The translations under genes were made by a program, and so were the position numbers. Below are positions 47,210-62,200 of a stretch of DNA of 64,000 bases, piece after piece (the first letter of the stretch is position 1; each line of letters opens with the position of its first letter). The notes beneath the pieces were generated by a model. It was given only the letters and a program-made list of their open reading frames with translations, ran no database searches and was not told the DNA's origin. Source of the stretch: Excoecaria cochinchinensis (taxonomy: Eukaryota > Streptophyta > Magnoliopsida > Malpighiales > Euphorbiaceae); assembly GCA_947683425.1 (NCBI GenBank), contig CANTUQ010000050.1, positions 13,260,501 through 13,324,500 of the forward strand, in the 5' to 3' direction.

Positions 47210-50200
47210 TTTTACATAATTTTCTTTTTTTTAAAAAAAGGAAAAAGATATGTTTTTGTACATACAAATTAAATGAGCTTTATTTTAGTAGTATATGATT
47301 GTTAACATGGTGTAAAAATTATGGATTTAATTAAAATTCAGAGTGGCTAAAATTTAGATTTTATTAAATAATAAACAAAAGTAGGAAATTGTCATGATTG
47401 TATATGCATGTTAAAACAATCAGTGATTGAATAGTGTTTTGAACTGAAATTTGGCACATAACAAGTGTATTCCAAAAAGCATCATCATATCAAAATTGGT
47501 CCAAAAATGTATTATTGAAGGTATGCTTCAATGCATACATCATTAAAGATTCGCTTTTTCTGAATTTCAAGGCTTTTTGTTCAAGTTTCTACCAATTATA
47601 AGTTAAATAGATCAACTTCAATACTTGACTAAACAATTTCTTGCTTGCAATAAAATTAATTGTCTCGGAAAATGAAGAATAAAATTAAATTCAGGAACAA
47701 TAATTAATGAGTATTGATGGTAAGTTAATTAGTAGAAGAATGAAATAATGAATCATTTCTATAACTAATGTTAACTCAACTTGACAACTTTTAACTTATA
47801 ACAAAGATAAAAAAAATCATTAATTAACGTTAATTATACTATATTAACTCTATTAATTATCTCTTTTTTTAGTGCATACATAAGGGTAAATTAGAAAAAA
47901 TATATAATTAATACTGCTTAAAATTTAAAAATTACTATCAATTTAAGTGAAGAAAAAAAAACTCTTTAAATTTGTAAAGTTAAGCGAAATTACTTCATCG
48001 GGCTCATTTTAAATATTTCTTTATGCTTTTTCATAAAAAATAACAAAATTATTAGATTACATTAATTTGATTAAAATATATTTATAACTGACTAAATATA
48101 TACAATTTAGTAAATTGAGAAGAAAGACATGATCAAATAAATGCTTATTAAAGTTGGAAAAAATAGCTGCAAGATTTTTAATTTTGTGAAAAGGACAATA
48201 AATTAAACAAACCAAAAATATTTTGTAAAGAAAGTATATTATAATTAATTAAAAAAACAACTGATATATTCTATCTAGAAGAGGGGGAAGATTCAAAGAG
48301 CAAATCCTTGTTACACATACATATATATATATTCATATATACATATAATTACATATATATTCTAAATTTGCCAAAATAAATTCTTTACTTTTTAAATACC
48401 GACTGGCACAATTAGATAAAATCAACTTAAAATTTGACTAAAAATTAAATATTATTTAATTGTACTAGTGGCTTCTAAATGGCGAACTTTAGCAAAATTT
48501 AAGGAAATAAGAAGTCACCATTAAAGTTTATGTGTAAGGGGTTTTTAAGTTAATTACACCCATAATCACTAAATTTATATTTTAATAATAAGTTCATAAA
48601 AAAAAAATATCTCAACCGTTAAATGTTACGGTTAAGATCACTTTAACCATAAAATCATAAATTTATTGATCAAACATTTCATAATATATTGGTTGTAATG
48701 TTTCAAGCTCATGAAAATCGACACAATAGCACTTTAATATCATATTGATGGTTTTTCAGTTAAAGTAATTTTAATTTAAATATTTATGTGGAATAAAAAA
48801 ATTATTGTAATCAAGATATATGTAATGGAATGATAACATTTTTCGCTTGTGAAAGTTTTAGAAATAGACTAATTTTAACTTTAATCTTTTTTGTATTTTT
48901 GATTTTAAATTATTTAAAATAAAGCAATTTAATTGAATTTTGTACGGTAATCAATCATACATACATGTCTTTTACTTTAAGGGTAAAAAAAGTACATTTT
49001 GATAAATTTAATTAGATGTAAAAATTGCCTATTATAACAAGTATAAGGGCAAAATAAATCTCTTAATTTCAAATAGTTTAAGAGTAAAAATCAACAAAAA
49101 AAAAAAAAATTAAGCTAAAATCGTCTTATTTCAAATAGTTGAGGGGCAAAATAAAAAATCCTCATATATATATATATTAGTTTTTTGCATATGTGCATTG
49201 CACATGATATATTATTCATCAAATAAAAATTATATTATATTAAAATAAAATTAATTAAAAATATATAGATAATTAATAATAAAATATTTAATTAAAAATT
49301 GAAATATGATTCAATTGATTTTGTATTATAATTAATGAATAATTAGATTAAAAACCATATCAAAAATATTTTTATGCTTGAAAATATGAATTAAGTATAA
49401 AATAAAATAAAGATAAAAAAAAAATCTAAGACTTTGTTGTAGGAAACTAATTATATTTTTAATTTATTAATATTTTTTATATTAATTACAAATATTATAA
49501 TAATATCTTTTTGATAACAATTGTAATAACGTTTTAATTTATTTAATTTAATACAAAGATCTAGTATCGATATTATTTTCAGAGCAATAAAAAAATATGA
49601 TATCATGATAAAATGTCAGACTTTTACAATTTAAATAAAATCACAAAATATGAAAAAAAAATAAATAAATATTATCTATATTTAAATTTATTCTTTTGTA
49701 ATTTCTTAATCATTTTAGATTTGGGATTTGGCATTAAGGGGGGCAAATTTCATAATATTTTTCTAACATAAATTACGAAAAGTCTTGCCTAAATCGGGTT
49801 TAGCTAAATTTATTGATCAAGCCAATAGTAAAATGACATCATATTTTTTTGTTATAATCAGAGTAAATCACGAGAATTGTTTTTTTTTCTTTGCAAATAT
49901 TAATAATAGATATGAGTAGTCTTTAATCTTTAATAAAATTCTTACTAATGTTAATTTTGTTATTTAAATACCAATATAAAAATATTTTAATCTAAAAAAA
50001 TTTCACTTACTATATATATATATATATATATATAATAAGGGTGTGCATAAAATCATTGCAATAACGTATTATTGTAAAAGAATATAGAGGAAATTACACC
50101 AAATACAATATTTTTAATTTTTTTTACAAAATTAATTCTATTTTTGTTAATTTTTCAAAAATACCAGTTTTTAAATTTTAATTTCAAAATTAAAACTTTT

Positions 50201-51150
50201 TTTTTATCCAATGCCCATTTTGATATCCTAACGTACATTTTACTTTTTCAATGGTTTTTCGTAGTTTTTGTATTCTAGACTTGGAAAAACCAATTCTAGT
50301 GTCTATTTTAATGTCTCGACCGATATTGAAAATTTTAATAAATCACATTTTTAACAGTAAATAAAAAAATATATAAGCGAATTTAATAATATAAATAAAA
50401 ATATAAATCAATTTAAAAGAAAAGTGATATTTTTGAAAATAAAAAAAATGATATAAATGAAAGTAAAAATTTTAAATATTTGTATAATTGAAAGAATGAA
50501 AAAATTGCTATTTTTTATTATTTTTATATAATTTATTTTTGCGCATAGTTACATAAAAATTCCAAGAATATGCGTGGTAACATGTGGAGCCACTGTATGG
50601 GCCCATTGTACTCCTGTTGGCCCATGGCAAGAATCACCTGTTAAACTTGTACAAAAATCAAAATGGTTTGAGCCGTCGGATGCATATACTATGAAAAGAC
50701 TTAATAAAATTGAAGTACACGAATATAGTGTAATTTTGTATGGTAGATAAGAGCAGCAGAGAATAATCTCTCAAACTCCGGTACCTGAACTGTGGCTTTC
50801 TGTCGGAAAAAGAGTGCGACCCATCACCTCACCACACAACCTTTCTAGGATCTATCTGATTGTGAATTTAATTATAATTATAAGGGTTAATCACATCGGT
50901 CATAGAAGTACAACCTTAACAATATTGTGGTAAAAAAAAAAAAACAACTATAAATTGTCAAAAGTATTTTTTGTTGGATATTACTTTTACATGCCACGTG
51001 AATAAATAAATAAAAAAAATTTAAAAATTAAAAGTAATTATGTAATTTGGGGAGATATGATATAGTGACAAAGCAGGTCATGTGGCGTAAACACGACTTT
51101 TTTTAATTGAATTATGCTCAATTGGCACTTACATAAACATTCTTAATATC
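47210..51150. other. AT-rich spacer without genes
   Basis: About 4 kb with no credible coding frame or RNA gene. TA tracts lie at about 49163-49180 and 50010-50034. A CCACGTGAATAA-type G-box-like sequence at about 50995 is isolated. Confidence 0.65.
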
Positions 51151-51152
51151 TA

Positions 51153-51374
51153 CTTTTTTATTATCTGTCACTTTTGAGTAAAATTTAAATTTTATTTATC
51201 TGTCACTTTTAAATTTTTAATATAATTTAATGTTTCATTTTCAATAAAAATTGACCAATTAGATTCATTTTTTTATATTAAATCACTCAATTTTTTTCTA
51301 AATTTAAGACTAATTAATATTTTTTAATTCTAATGAAAATAACAAAAGTGACAATTATAAAAGAATGGAGGGAG
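51153..51374. mobile_element. Stowaway-like MITE (about 222 bp)
   Basis: The right end, in reverse, reads CTCCCTCCATTCTTTTATAA next to TA, and the left end has ATTATCTGTCACTTTTGAG. Internal CTGTCACTTTTAAATTT and TAATATTTTTTAATTCTAAT match the copy at 28624. The left CTCC motif has decayed. Confidence 0.65.
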
Positions 51375-51379
51375 TATAA

Positions 51380-53245
51380 ATTATGATTTGTCGAAAGATA
51401 TTTTTGATAAAATTAAAAAATTAATTATTTTAATTATTTTTATAACCACATGGTTATTAGGCTATGCATTTATGGCTACGGATGTAATTAACATAATTAT
51501 TTATGATGAAAGCTAAGAAAGTAGTAATAAAGTAAATAATTAATTAATGTTTATATAAAAAGAAATGAGTGAACCCACCCACGTAAACATAGTGAGATAG
51601 AAAAGAAGAGATGTTCAATTCCATGATAAGTATAGTGCATGCATGGTTGATAGATTATAGAATAGTACAAGCTAGACAAAATTAAAAAGAATATTATTAT
51701 TATTATAATAATAATAAATTAAAGATTAGTACGTAGTGTTAATTTAATAAAGTATAATTAGATTTGGGATCGACAACACTTGGGAAGATGATTGCAAAGG
51801 ACATTGAGCTGTGATGGTTGCATGTGTTAGAGAATCCAACTCCCATCATCATCTTCCCATTTTTCTCCATAACACAAAATATAAATAATTAATTAATTAA
51901 TTAAATATTATTTCCTTTTTCTTTGTCATTTTACTATTTCTTCCATCTTCCATATAAAAAGCATCTTAGCCAATATCTTGCTTTTTAATTAAATAAATTA
52001 TAATTCTTCAAATTATTTATTATCACTATCTCAAATAGAAATTAAACTTTTGTTTTCTTTTCATCAATTTTCATGAATGAGAACCGACATGTCACTTATG
52101 AGGTCCACTCATCCTGACTGACTTCCAACTTATGTGGCATATGGGGTCCACTCCTTTTTTTTTTTCTTTAATAAGCCACAATTTTAAAGGGATACAAGTA
52201 AATTTTATTTTTAAAATATTCAAACTCGCTCTAATTTATTCTTATTTTATATTTTAAAAGATAAATAGTTACTATTTTTAATACTTTAAAGGTAAATTTG
52301 ACCTGTTTTTAAACTCGTAAACTTACCATGCAATTAATCCATGTGAAAGTAATTCTACACACAATTGTGGTTTGTACTTGCCAGTAAAAGTAAAAGGCCA
52401 GTTTTGAATTCAAGAATCAAAGCTGGAATAACAAGTCTCTTGAGATAATTTTGGATTATTCTAAAAGCAAGCTTTTTACATTGAATGCAGCAGTGAAAGA
52501 CGGCAGAGACCTATCCATGGGTCTACTAGAATATGCATATAATTCAATATTCTTTATGACTTGCACCTAATTGGCCATAACAAGTGCATCAATCTCTATC
52601 TGCACAAATATACAAAGTTAATGACATTAATTGATTTCAGACTCTAAACCCAAAAATTGCTCCAAAAGAGCAGTAAAAGAAGCACAATCTTCAAGCTTGC
52701 AAGTTAAATTTATACACCATCAAAATATTGTTGGTGGAAACTGGAACCACTGAATGATTGATCAATAAGTTACAAGCTATCAACAGCTATTTGATGCTTT
52801 TCTTAAGCTTCCTCTCTCCTCTCCACGATCATATACTTCTCCATTCATAGTCCCAATCCAAACAAATATGCTTCTACATGCTAACTAAACTAAATAACCT
52901 AAAAAGAGAAAGTGGTCATACTGCATGTACAACAAAGATATTACGATTCCCCTTCCACTAGATAAAACAACGCGGAGAAAGAAAAACCCTAAGGATAGAC
53001 TGCGTGCAAAATTACATTCGTTTATAGCAAGTTTAGGTACAGCTTAGTAAATTAAGGAAACTGAGAATCACCAACAAACTAATCACACTTGTCAATGCAC
53101 GCAGGTCCATCAAGGAGCAAAAACATTCTCAACGTCAATTTTAAATAGACAACCAGTACCAGTTGCTCCTTCCAGTGCGACACCTTAACATCGCACAAAG
53201 GCACCTGCCGCATGCAGCCTCAACCATTGAAATTCCTTAATCACT
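51380..53245. other. Spacer and probable 3' UTR of the DYRK gene
   Basis: The left part is AT-rich with no gene. The last several hundred bases before 53246 are less AT-biased and probably form the 3' untranslated region of the leftward kinase gene. No poly-A signal was assigned. Confidence 0.55.
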
Positions 53246-56200
53246 TTAAGCTGATATTGGCTCATATGGGTACGACAGCCAAGGGTGCTTCAGAGCCTCA
53301 GCTGCAGAAGGGCGCTTCTTTGGGTTTACTTCGAGCAAATGTCCAACAAAGTCAATGAAACCTTGATCTCCCATTGGCAATCGGTGTCTCAAGGATGTCT
53401 TCTTTGGTATCAGGTATTCCAGTCTGTTGGTTTCCTGAAAATGATGAACAGAATAAATTTGGCACAGAGAAATTAGCACTCAAAAATATCGAATCTAACA
53501 ACTTAGCAAAACACAGGTCAGAGATACCAGATGAAGAATAAAATGGACAAATTTTTGAGATACATGTCCCAGTATAGGAAAAACCACAACAAGTGTCTGA
53601 GCACACAAATATACTCCTTTAAAACTTTCAAGAAATAAAAAATAATTTGTTATTCAAAATATTTTGTTGAATTCAGTGCTAGATAAGGCATTTCAACTTA
53701 ATGTATCCATTCGAACCTAAAAGGACACCAGAACCATGTGAAGATGAGCTGATGTACATGCCAATCAAAATTGAATCAACTTAAGAGCATTGAGATACAA
53801 TAAACGGACTCGAAAATAAATGGTCGGCAAATAGTAAACATGACTAGAAATGCTTACAGAGTGGAAAAGTACATGGAACTCATGCAAAAGATATGGAAAA
53901 ACATAAAGCAAAATGCTACAAGAGTTGAAAAATAGATGCGATTCAAATAAAAGATACAGGAAAATTAAAAACATAACAGACAAAAATGGAGATCATAAGA
54001 AAGTGACAGATGTAGGAGGAAGTGATAAGAAAGGATTTAGCAACTTTAGAATTTGACATTGATGTAGCCCAAAATCAAAACAAACAAGCGCAAAGGATCC
54101 TATACCTAACCCAGATCATTACAAACTAAGATTCAGTTGATCCAAGTCGAGTTTTTTAATTAAAAAAAAAAGAAATAAAAAATAATAAAGTTAGATATAT
54201 AAGATATGATCATGTGATACAAAAGTGCATGCAGTAAGATCTACTAATGGCTGGTTGAATAGCAGGATCTACTAATACAGCATGCCACAAAAGTCAAAAG
54301 CTGCTTAAGTTGAGATTGAAAAGCACGATCTACTAATATACAACAAAATTATGCATACCAAACAAACAATTTTGCACCAGTTGCAAACTGCAAATTTAAC
54401 ACAAAATGTAGTGAAGTACTCGAAGAGTGCCATATGTAATAAACTATCAGTTGAAGTCTCCGTATTAAATACCAGCACGTTAAATTGTATCTCAGTCAAG
54501 TAACAGAACAATAAAAAACATACAACAAGAGAGGAAGGACAGCATATGTGGCATTGAAGTAAACGTTGGTTTGTTAATATTTGAAAAGTAGAAGAAGAAA
54601 AATAAATGCAAAGAATAAAGGGTAAAAACAAATGTTACCTGGTTCCTCTCATAAAGCATGTGATTTTTGGTGAAGTACTTGTAGGTATCACGTCCTTTAG
54701 CAAGCATAACTTGCTCAATGGGACCTATGATTCCAATAACTCGTGCCAGTAACGTTGCTGGTGAATCATTTTGGAAGAGCACCTGAAACAGAATTTTTAT
54801 CAAATCAATATGCATCATCACAATAAGCTACTGAAATTTTTTGCATGGCACATCTACACATTATTTTGGGAAATTATCGAGCATAGTTATTATAGGCAAA
54901 GGCACATTAAAGCATTAAGGGATCCCAAAGGCTGACAAAGTTGAGGTGAAAAACAAATCATAATATATGACATTGAGCTTATAGTATACAAACTACTAAT
55001 AATTATAACAAAAGCTATGCATGAGGGTTAGCATCAATATTTACAAATCCAAAATAAAGAATTAAACGAAGCAAATGAGACCTAAAACAATAATCCTACT
55101 CCTGTTAAATACTAATAATCCTACTTGCTCATCATCAAACTCAAAATAATCTTCACCATCATCATCATTGTTACAATAACCATCACTGCATTCCACCACC
55201 CAAACGAAAAAGAGACTCTCCTCTCCACTATGCATTTGCTGTTAGCACCAAGCACACCATTCTTCTCACAATAGCCAAATCCTAGAGTTCTATCTCTTGC
55301 ATGTTTCAACTAGTATTGATTTAACAAGGTGATAATTATAATAAAGTAATTCTGATAATTACAATCAATTAATGGGGTATGAGTCAACAGCATCTCCTGT
55401 CTTTATTCTCCACAACACTTAGATCACTGTTGCAGCAGAAGCTGCTTCCAAACAGCAATACAACCATTCTTTTGTTATATTTTCCATTTCTACATTTCTA
55501 GTAATTATTTTCACCACTCCAAACCTTTGTCCCATACAACGTCAGATGCTAGCACTATACAGCTCGAAACCAAAACTTGGGATTCAACAGAAACCTGGCT
55601 GAGAAACACAACAAGAAAACAGCCACCTTTACAAATTTCATTCATCCTATAATCAAAACAAATAACAGCCGCCTGTTCCCTTAGGCATATGCAAATCCAA
55701 TTGCCATGCAATCAATCAACTCCAAACCCTTGTTCTCCAGGTATAGCATATAATCATCAATTGCAGCTCCAAAACAACGCAAATGAAGATTAATCCTACT
55801 AAGCCAAGACTTTTGAAAGGGATACCAAGAGTTAATGAATAAAATCCCTCAGGTGAAGACTATCGCCACAAGTCATGACATTCAGTAGACAGATTATATA
55901 ACTATATAACTTTCAATGTAATTAGCACAAAGTCTCCAACAAATTAAGGATATCAAACTGAAAAGAGAAAGAAAGGAAAAGTACAAGTGGTATAGAGCAC
56001 ATGAATAGAATGAAAATGCATAATACCAAATCCAGCTTGCATCTATGACATCCTCTCTCACTCCCAACTAGCTGAGACAAGAATAATTAGTTGCAAATAC
56101 TTACATTGCCTGTACAAAGTTCTGCCAAGATGCAGCCAAGTGACCAAATATCTATCTTCTTATCATATGGGAGTCCCAAGATAACCTCTGGAGCACGATA

Positions 56201-59200
56201 TGATCTTGATTGAACATAGGAGCAGAGATGATCAGTCTCAAAACAGCTACTCCCGAGGTCAATGACTTTCACCTCACATCTACTATAGCTTTTTACTAAT
56301 ATATTCTCAGGCTTTAAGTCACAGTGTATGAGGCCAAGCCCATGCAAAAACTGAAGTGCCTCCAAACATTGAATGGTAATTGACTGCATATAAGAATTTA
56401 AAAGAATATTATGTTATAGCAAGTGAAATATATAAATACTCTGCGAAGAAATGGCACACCAGAAACCTGCAATCTTGGCATTGTAAAGTAAACCTCTCCT
56501 CCTGATTCTCTATTGAACTTATGGAACTCGTATAAATTTGCCTTGAGAAGTTCACATACTATCAACAAATGCTCCTGCAAATGAAATCTTTGTCAAAGAG
56601 GAACCAATTAACCTTGCATTGAAAATGAAAAGAATAAACACTCTATTAATCAAAATCTGCGCCTACTAATATATCCAAAGAAGCATGATGAGGCATGTCT
56701 TGTCATTCAAAGTGGCAATTGGGTGGAATTCAGTGGGTGTGGGTTTGGTCTATATGGCTGTATCTTTGGCCATGTACCCATTTAAAACTTATATTAGTCA
56801 TACCCACTTACACCCAATCAATCCTAACCCACCAATTTTCCATTTAACACATTTTTTTACCCATATAAAAGAATCCAAAATTTACATATAATTTTTTAAC
56901 AGCATTTTATTTTAAGAGTAATGATATTTTACATCCAATTCGAAAGGGTATCATTTCATATTTAAAAAATGTGTTATATATTCCATAGTGGATAAATTAG
57001 TAACATACAAAATCTAAGTTTCATCAATAATTTAAACAAAGAAAATAGGCATGACTTTTAAAAAAGGCAATTATTATTAATATTTTTTGTTTTCCGTTAT
57101 CATAAGTATGACTACTATTCAATTAAAAGAAAACACATATTAATGCTTAATACATATAACGGCTAGTAAATTCCAATTTATATCATTCGAGACACATGGA
57201 ATATAGGAATTATGAAATAAAAAGATAAAATAAAATCCTAGCACCACAAGAAAAAGACACACACTCAACCAATCAAATTAGACATCTTATTGTGCACAAA
57301 AATCTATTAAAAACATTGTAAAAGCATGTAAATTTCATTCAACTTTACCTATGGGTCAAATGGATACTAATATTCAATACTTATATGACCCATAGATTGA
57401 TCGGTTAAAAGGGTTTAACTCATCAATATTTTAATAGACCCATTTACAACTCATATCCAATTATAATGGATGGGTATGTGTGGCCTTTTCCAAAGCTTCT
57501 TGTCATTGGGTGTGCATACCACATTCCAGATAACTGACCTGGTTTATGTCAATCTAATGCCCTGCATCACTACTATCTTGAAGAACCGACTCTTAAATCT
57601 CTACCAGAAATGTAATTCTCCTTACAGCCAGCATATTTGAATTATTAACAGATTAAATGCACTCTTTAATGTTAATGTTTTAACAATAAATTTGCCTTGT
57701 TAAATTTAAATCTCTTTTATAAGAAATTCACTTCCTAACTCTTCCAACACATCTTTCAAATAATATATAATGGTTTCAGCCAGGTAAGTAGCAACATTGC
57801 AGCATGTACCCCACCTCAGGTGTCAACAAGTGATGGTGATCATTCCCCACAAAATACAAGCCATAATATATCAGTATATACCATTTCATGTAATGCTGAA
57901 ATATGTCTGTCCATTATGCAAGCTATTTGAAAACAGCTTAAATTATAGTTTCCATAATAAGCATTTGTTTTATTAGATGACTGGAACCTGTGACATCTAT
58001 ATCTTAAAAAACAAGGTTCTACTATACATAATGGTGGGAACAAAATGATGATAATGAACCTTGACATTATAACAATGCCACCTGACAGCTAAGGGCCAAA
58101 CAAGAGCTAAAACAATGAAGCAAAGAAACAGCAACCCTAAAGCTAATACTAGCTTAAGACAAGCAAGCTTTTGAAAGTTCTGTAGTCAATACCTGTGATT
58201 TGTAATATAACAGAAACTGAGACCTAAAATAATTAGTTGTGAGAGCCTAAAAGGGTAATATATCAACAAAAGCCAAACTTATTAAATAGAAGCTAACTGC
58301 ACTAGGACATTGGCAGCTGTGATAAACCTAGGAAAAAATAATCACAAAGATCACAAACTACCACTTACTCGGTAATAGAAGTAATCATACAATCTGAGAA
58401 TGTGGTACTTGTCAGCAGGATCATGCTTGTTGACATACTTTAGAAGTTTTATCTCATCAAGACTCTGATCAAAAAAGTCCTTGTTGTTTTTAATGATTTT
58501 CACGCATACATCCATTCCTGTATGCAGGTCGTGGGCTTGGATAGCCTTGCTGAAAGCAGCTGATCCAAGATACTCAGTTACATGATAGCGCCCAGCAATT
58601 ACAGAATTTAAAACAACATGGAAGTTTTTGTCCTCCTCAAAGCCAGTTCTGATCAACAGAAGGAAGAGTTCAGGTGAAACAAACTTTGAAACAAAGCACA
58701 TATGATATGATAAAATGAAAGACTAAAAATGTGAAACTTGCTTTTGGTACATTGACTAGAGAAAATAAGTGGGAGTGCAATTGTTCAGTATGTGCTGGAC
58801 AGTGTGGACAAAAAGTCATTTTCTTTTCAGTCTTTTTACCTGAAAAGAAATATATGTAGGAATATCAAAAAAAAATGTCTTCAGTGACCTGCTAAACATA
58901 CAAATGATATTTAAAAATAGTCCAAATGGTGCCCCAGATGAACTTTGAATCTAAATTTAGCTGCAATTTGGTCTTGGTGGTTTTACCATTACAAATTGAA
59001 AAATCAAGGTCACATATTTTTAAAACACCTGGAGATAAAATGCCATCAATTTTATTTTGTGATAACTTCAATGGATACAGGTGAAATAAAACCATTTACA
59101 TTTTATTAGCCTGTGCACAAATAAGGATTTAAAATGAATATAATTTGAATATACTATGGTCACATCCGATTACTCAAAGGTGCAGAACCATATAGGGGAA

Positions 59201-62200
59201 ACTGAATATTGAGAATAGTGTTTTCAGTTCATATTTCGAAATTTGAGATAATCAGGAAAACAATGCCACGTACCAGTTTATGCGAGCATTAATTATTATT
59301 ATTAAAATTAAGTTTGTTATTATTTTGTTTTAAAAGAAGCAGTTATTGCCAGTAAGTACGCAAAGAGGGCGGAAGAAGCTGGGATATTCTGTTGTGAAAA
59401 ACAAAATAATTAGCAAATTTATTTATATGCAATAGCATTCAACTCAGTGGCTAAATCATTTTTCACTAGTTCCCTCAAAGAAAATGAAAAATGAACCAAA
59501 TCATTTTCAACTATTTCTCTCAAAAAAAATGAGGAGAGAGAGAGAGAGAGAAAAGCGCATTTATTTTCTCAACCCCTTCCCCTTAATGTTTCCTAGAACC
59601 CAAACTACTAAATAATGGTAAAATAAGGCTTGGCCTGGAAACAAATTGACCAATGAAGGCCTTGCTCAGGTTCAAATTCAAGATGGGTATGAATTAGATA
59701 TCATAACTGGATGCGTAAGAAGAGTATTATCCATTTAGTTTTCCCCTTTCTGAATTTCCTTTTTTCCTTTTTCTTAGAGACATGTGTATCTGTGTGTCTC
59801 TATATAAGAACTATACACACATATATTCATACTCTATTCAAAATAACCTAAAAACTAATAAAATAATATACCTATAATCAAAACTGATGAAAATACATAC
59901 AATATATAATGACATCAAGGACTGGTTCAGATTTCCCCAACACCTACCATCAACCAAGACATAAATTGAGTTCATATTTAGAAATTGTTCTAACCCATTT
60001 AATAAACAAAACAGGTAACACTCACCTAATCATGTCAGGTCAAGAAATCGGACAACTCAAGAACACACACACACACAGAGACACCCCATCCCTGCCCAAT
60101 CCCCTCTCGTCACATCATTGTACATAAAGCGCTAGAACCAATATAACTAGTTTAAATCTCCTCATATCAAATTCATACCTACCCAAATTGATCTATAGTT
60201 TTAAATGCATAAAATTTCTTTCATGGATAAATTCATGATTGAAAGTTAGATTTTTTCAGTTACAGGATATAAATATGAAGGGTTGCTTATTATGGTGAAA
60301 AGATTTTTGAATTAATCCACTTAAATTTTCCAACCTTTTATAGATTTGAGAAATTCTTTTAGTTGAAGCAAAGAAGGAAGCAAGAACGTGAATGAACATG
60401 AATAGACACTAAAAAGTTGCAACTTCCAACTACAAATTATGACTTTGAGGATACATTTGGTTTCTCCTGCTTTACAATTTGCAATCTATTTGACATAATT
60501 CGAAATGGCAACTTGGGTCAAATCCTTGGATTTCAAATTCCCTATCCAGGGACAACTTGAATTACTCAATCTAGCCTCACCGTAATTTTAATCACCATTT
60601 AATCCATGTATGCAAATTAAATTTTACCTTAATGCATTTTTTTCATTAGAATGGGAAGAAAGTTGTTAAGACTAGGTTAATGCAAGAACATGGGGCACAC
60701 AATGAGTACAGAACAATAAGGATGTCGAATAATTAGCTACTAAAATAAATTGCAGCAGCAACTCAAGCACGGATGACTTGTTGACTAGCAAATGCCATAA
60801 TTATCTTAGTTTATAATTCAAATAAATTTGAGGACATGCCTGTTTTTCCTGTGCACAATCTTCAGATTGAAAGTTTCAAACTCCTCCTCCTGAGCCTTGA
60901 TTTGCCTCACTTGCTCTTGAACAGCTGCTGCCTCTTCATCCTCAATAGATGCCCCAGCATCCTCTTCCCTTGCATTACCAATTTTTTCATTATCTTCTTT
61001 TTGGCCACGATCCTGTTCTGCATAACCATAATTTGATACTGTAGAGGGAGAAGAAGCTGTAGATCTAACAGCATTGGCATTAATATCGTCCCTAGAACTT
61101 TTGGCTGTTGAAGAATCACTGCTTTTCTGCCTCCACGCAGCAAGCATATTGTCATTTCCCACTGAAGCACCCATATGGTCATCATTTTCAACAATCGTTC
61201 TACTGTTTTTTGACCATAAAGATTTACTAGACCCTGCCTGTACCAGCTGCCCATCTCTCAATGGTGGCGGAAACGAAAACCCTCCATCTCTATGATCTTT
61301 CACTTGGGAAGTGGCAACTTTGTCATTCACAGACATGTATAAATTTGAATCGTGGTTATTGATCATCTTTTTATCTCTGTTTTGTCTATCAACATAATTC
61401 TTGTCTGATTCAAGGTGAGAGGATCTTGACCCACCGATCCCAGTGTCATGTTGGTGAAAGTACTCTATATCTCCCTCACTGCTGCCTCCAACCAAACTTT
61501 CCCGTCTTTCACTGCCAAAATCTGCAGCATCGCTGTTGATGCCCACACCAATTGATCTAACTGAGCCATGCTGATCATCATCCAAACAAATATCATCCAG
61601 CCGTGGTCTTCCACTGTCATTCATGGCCTTCTCATCTCCAAGCATGATAAGCTCATTTGTTTGAGTGACAAATCCCTGCCAAACAGGTTCTGCACGCATC
61701 AAATTTAGTTCCTCCACATCCATCAATTGTCCATCATATTGAGCGATTAAATCATTCCCATCAGTCCTCCTATACATATCAGTCACCGACAGTCCTATAG
61801 GATCATCTGAAGATACAATTGGTTCAACGGTTTTTGCTTGAAAATATTGCTCCCCAGAGAAGTAAGAATCCTCCTCAGCAAAAGATTGATCATCATCCTC
61901 CTCTTTGGTAGGACCTGTTTCCTGTGGATCTGGACCACTCCCATGCCGTGTTCCCTTTTCATTGTCACTTGGATAATCAATTTCATGGGCCAGAAACCAG
62001 GCCTCATCTTCAATCGGCTGTCGCATGTATCCAACATCATCATCGTCATCATACTCATCAGAATCCCAATATTCATTTGGATAGTCAATGGATTCACTTA
62101 ATCCATCACCAACAGTAGCAAAACCAGAAACTAGATCAGATGTGTCCTCAGCAATTCCTTGACTCACAGAGAGCCAGCTGCTTCCCATAATTCTTTTTCC

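Noticed and set aside
54305..54821. Two 108-109-codon minus frames around a DYRK exon
   Set aside because: They are a real exon (54782-54639) extended into flanking intron sequence; not separate genes.
60907..61254. Alternative minus frame within the DYRK acidic exon (and the plus-strand frames at 60836-62118)
   Set aside because: Out-of-frame shadows of the 60840-62202 coding exon.
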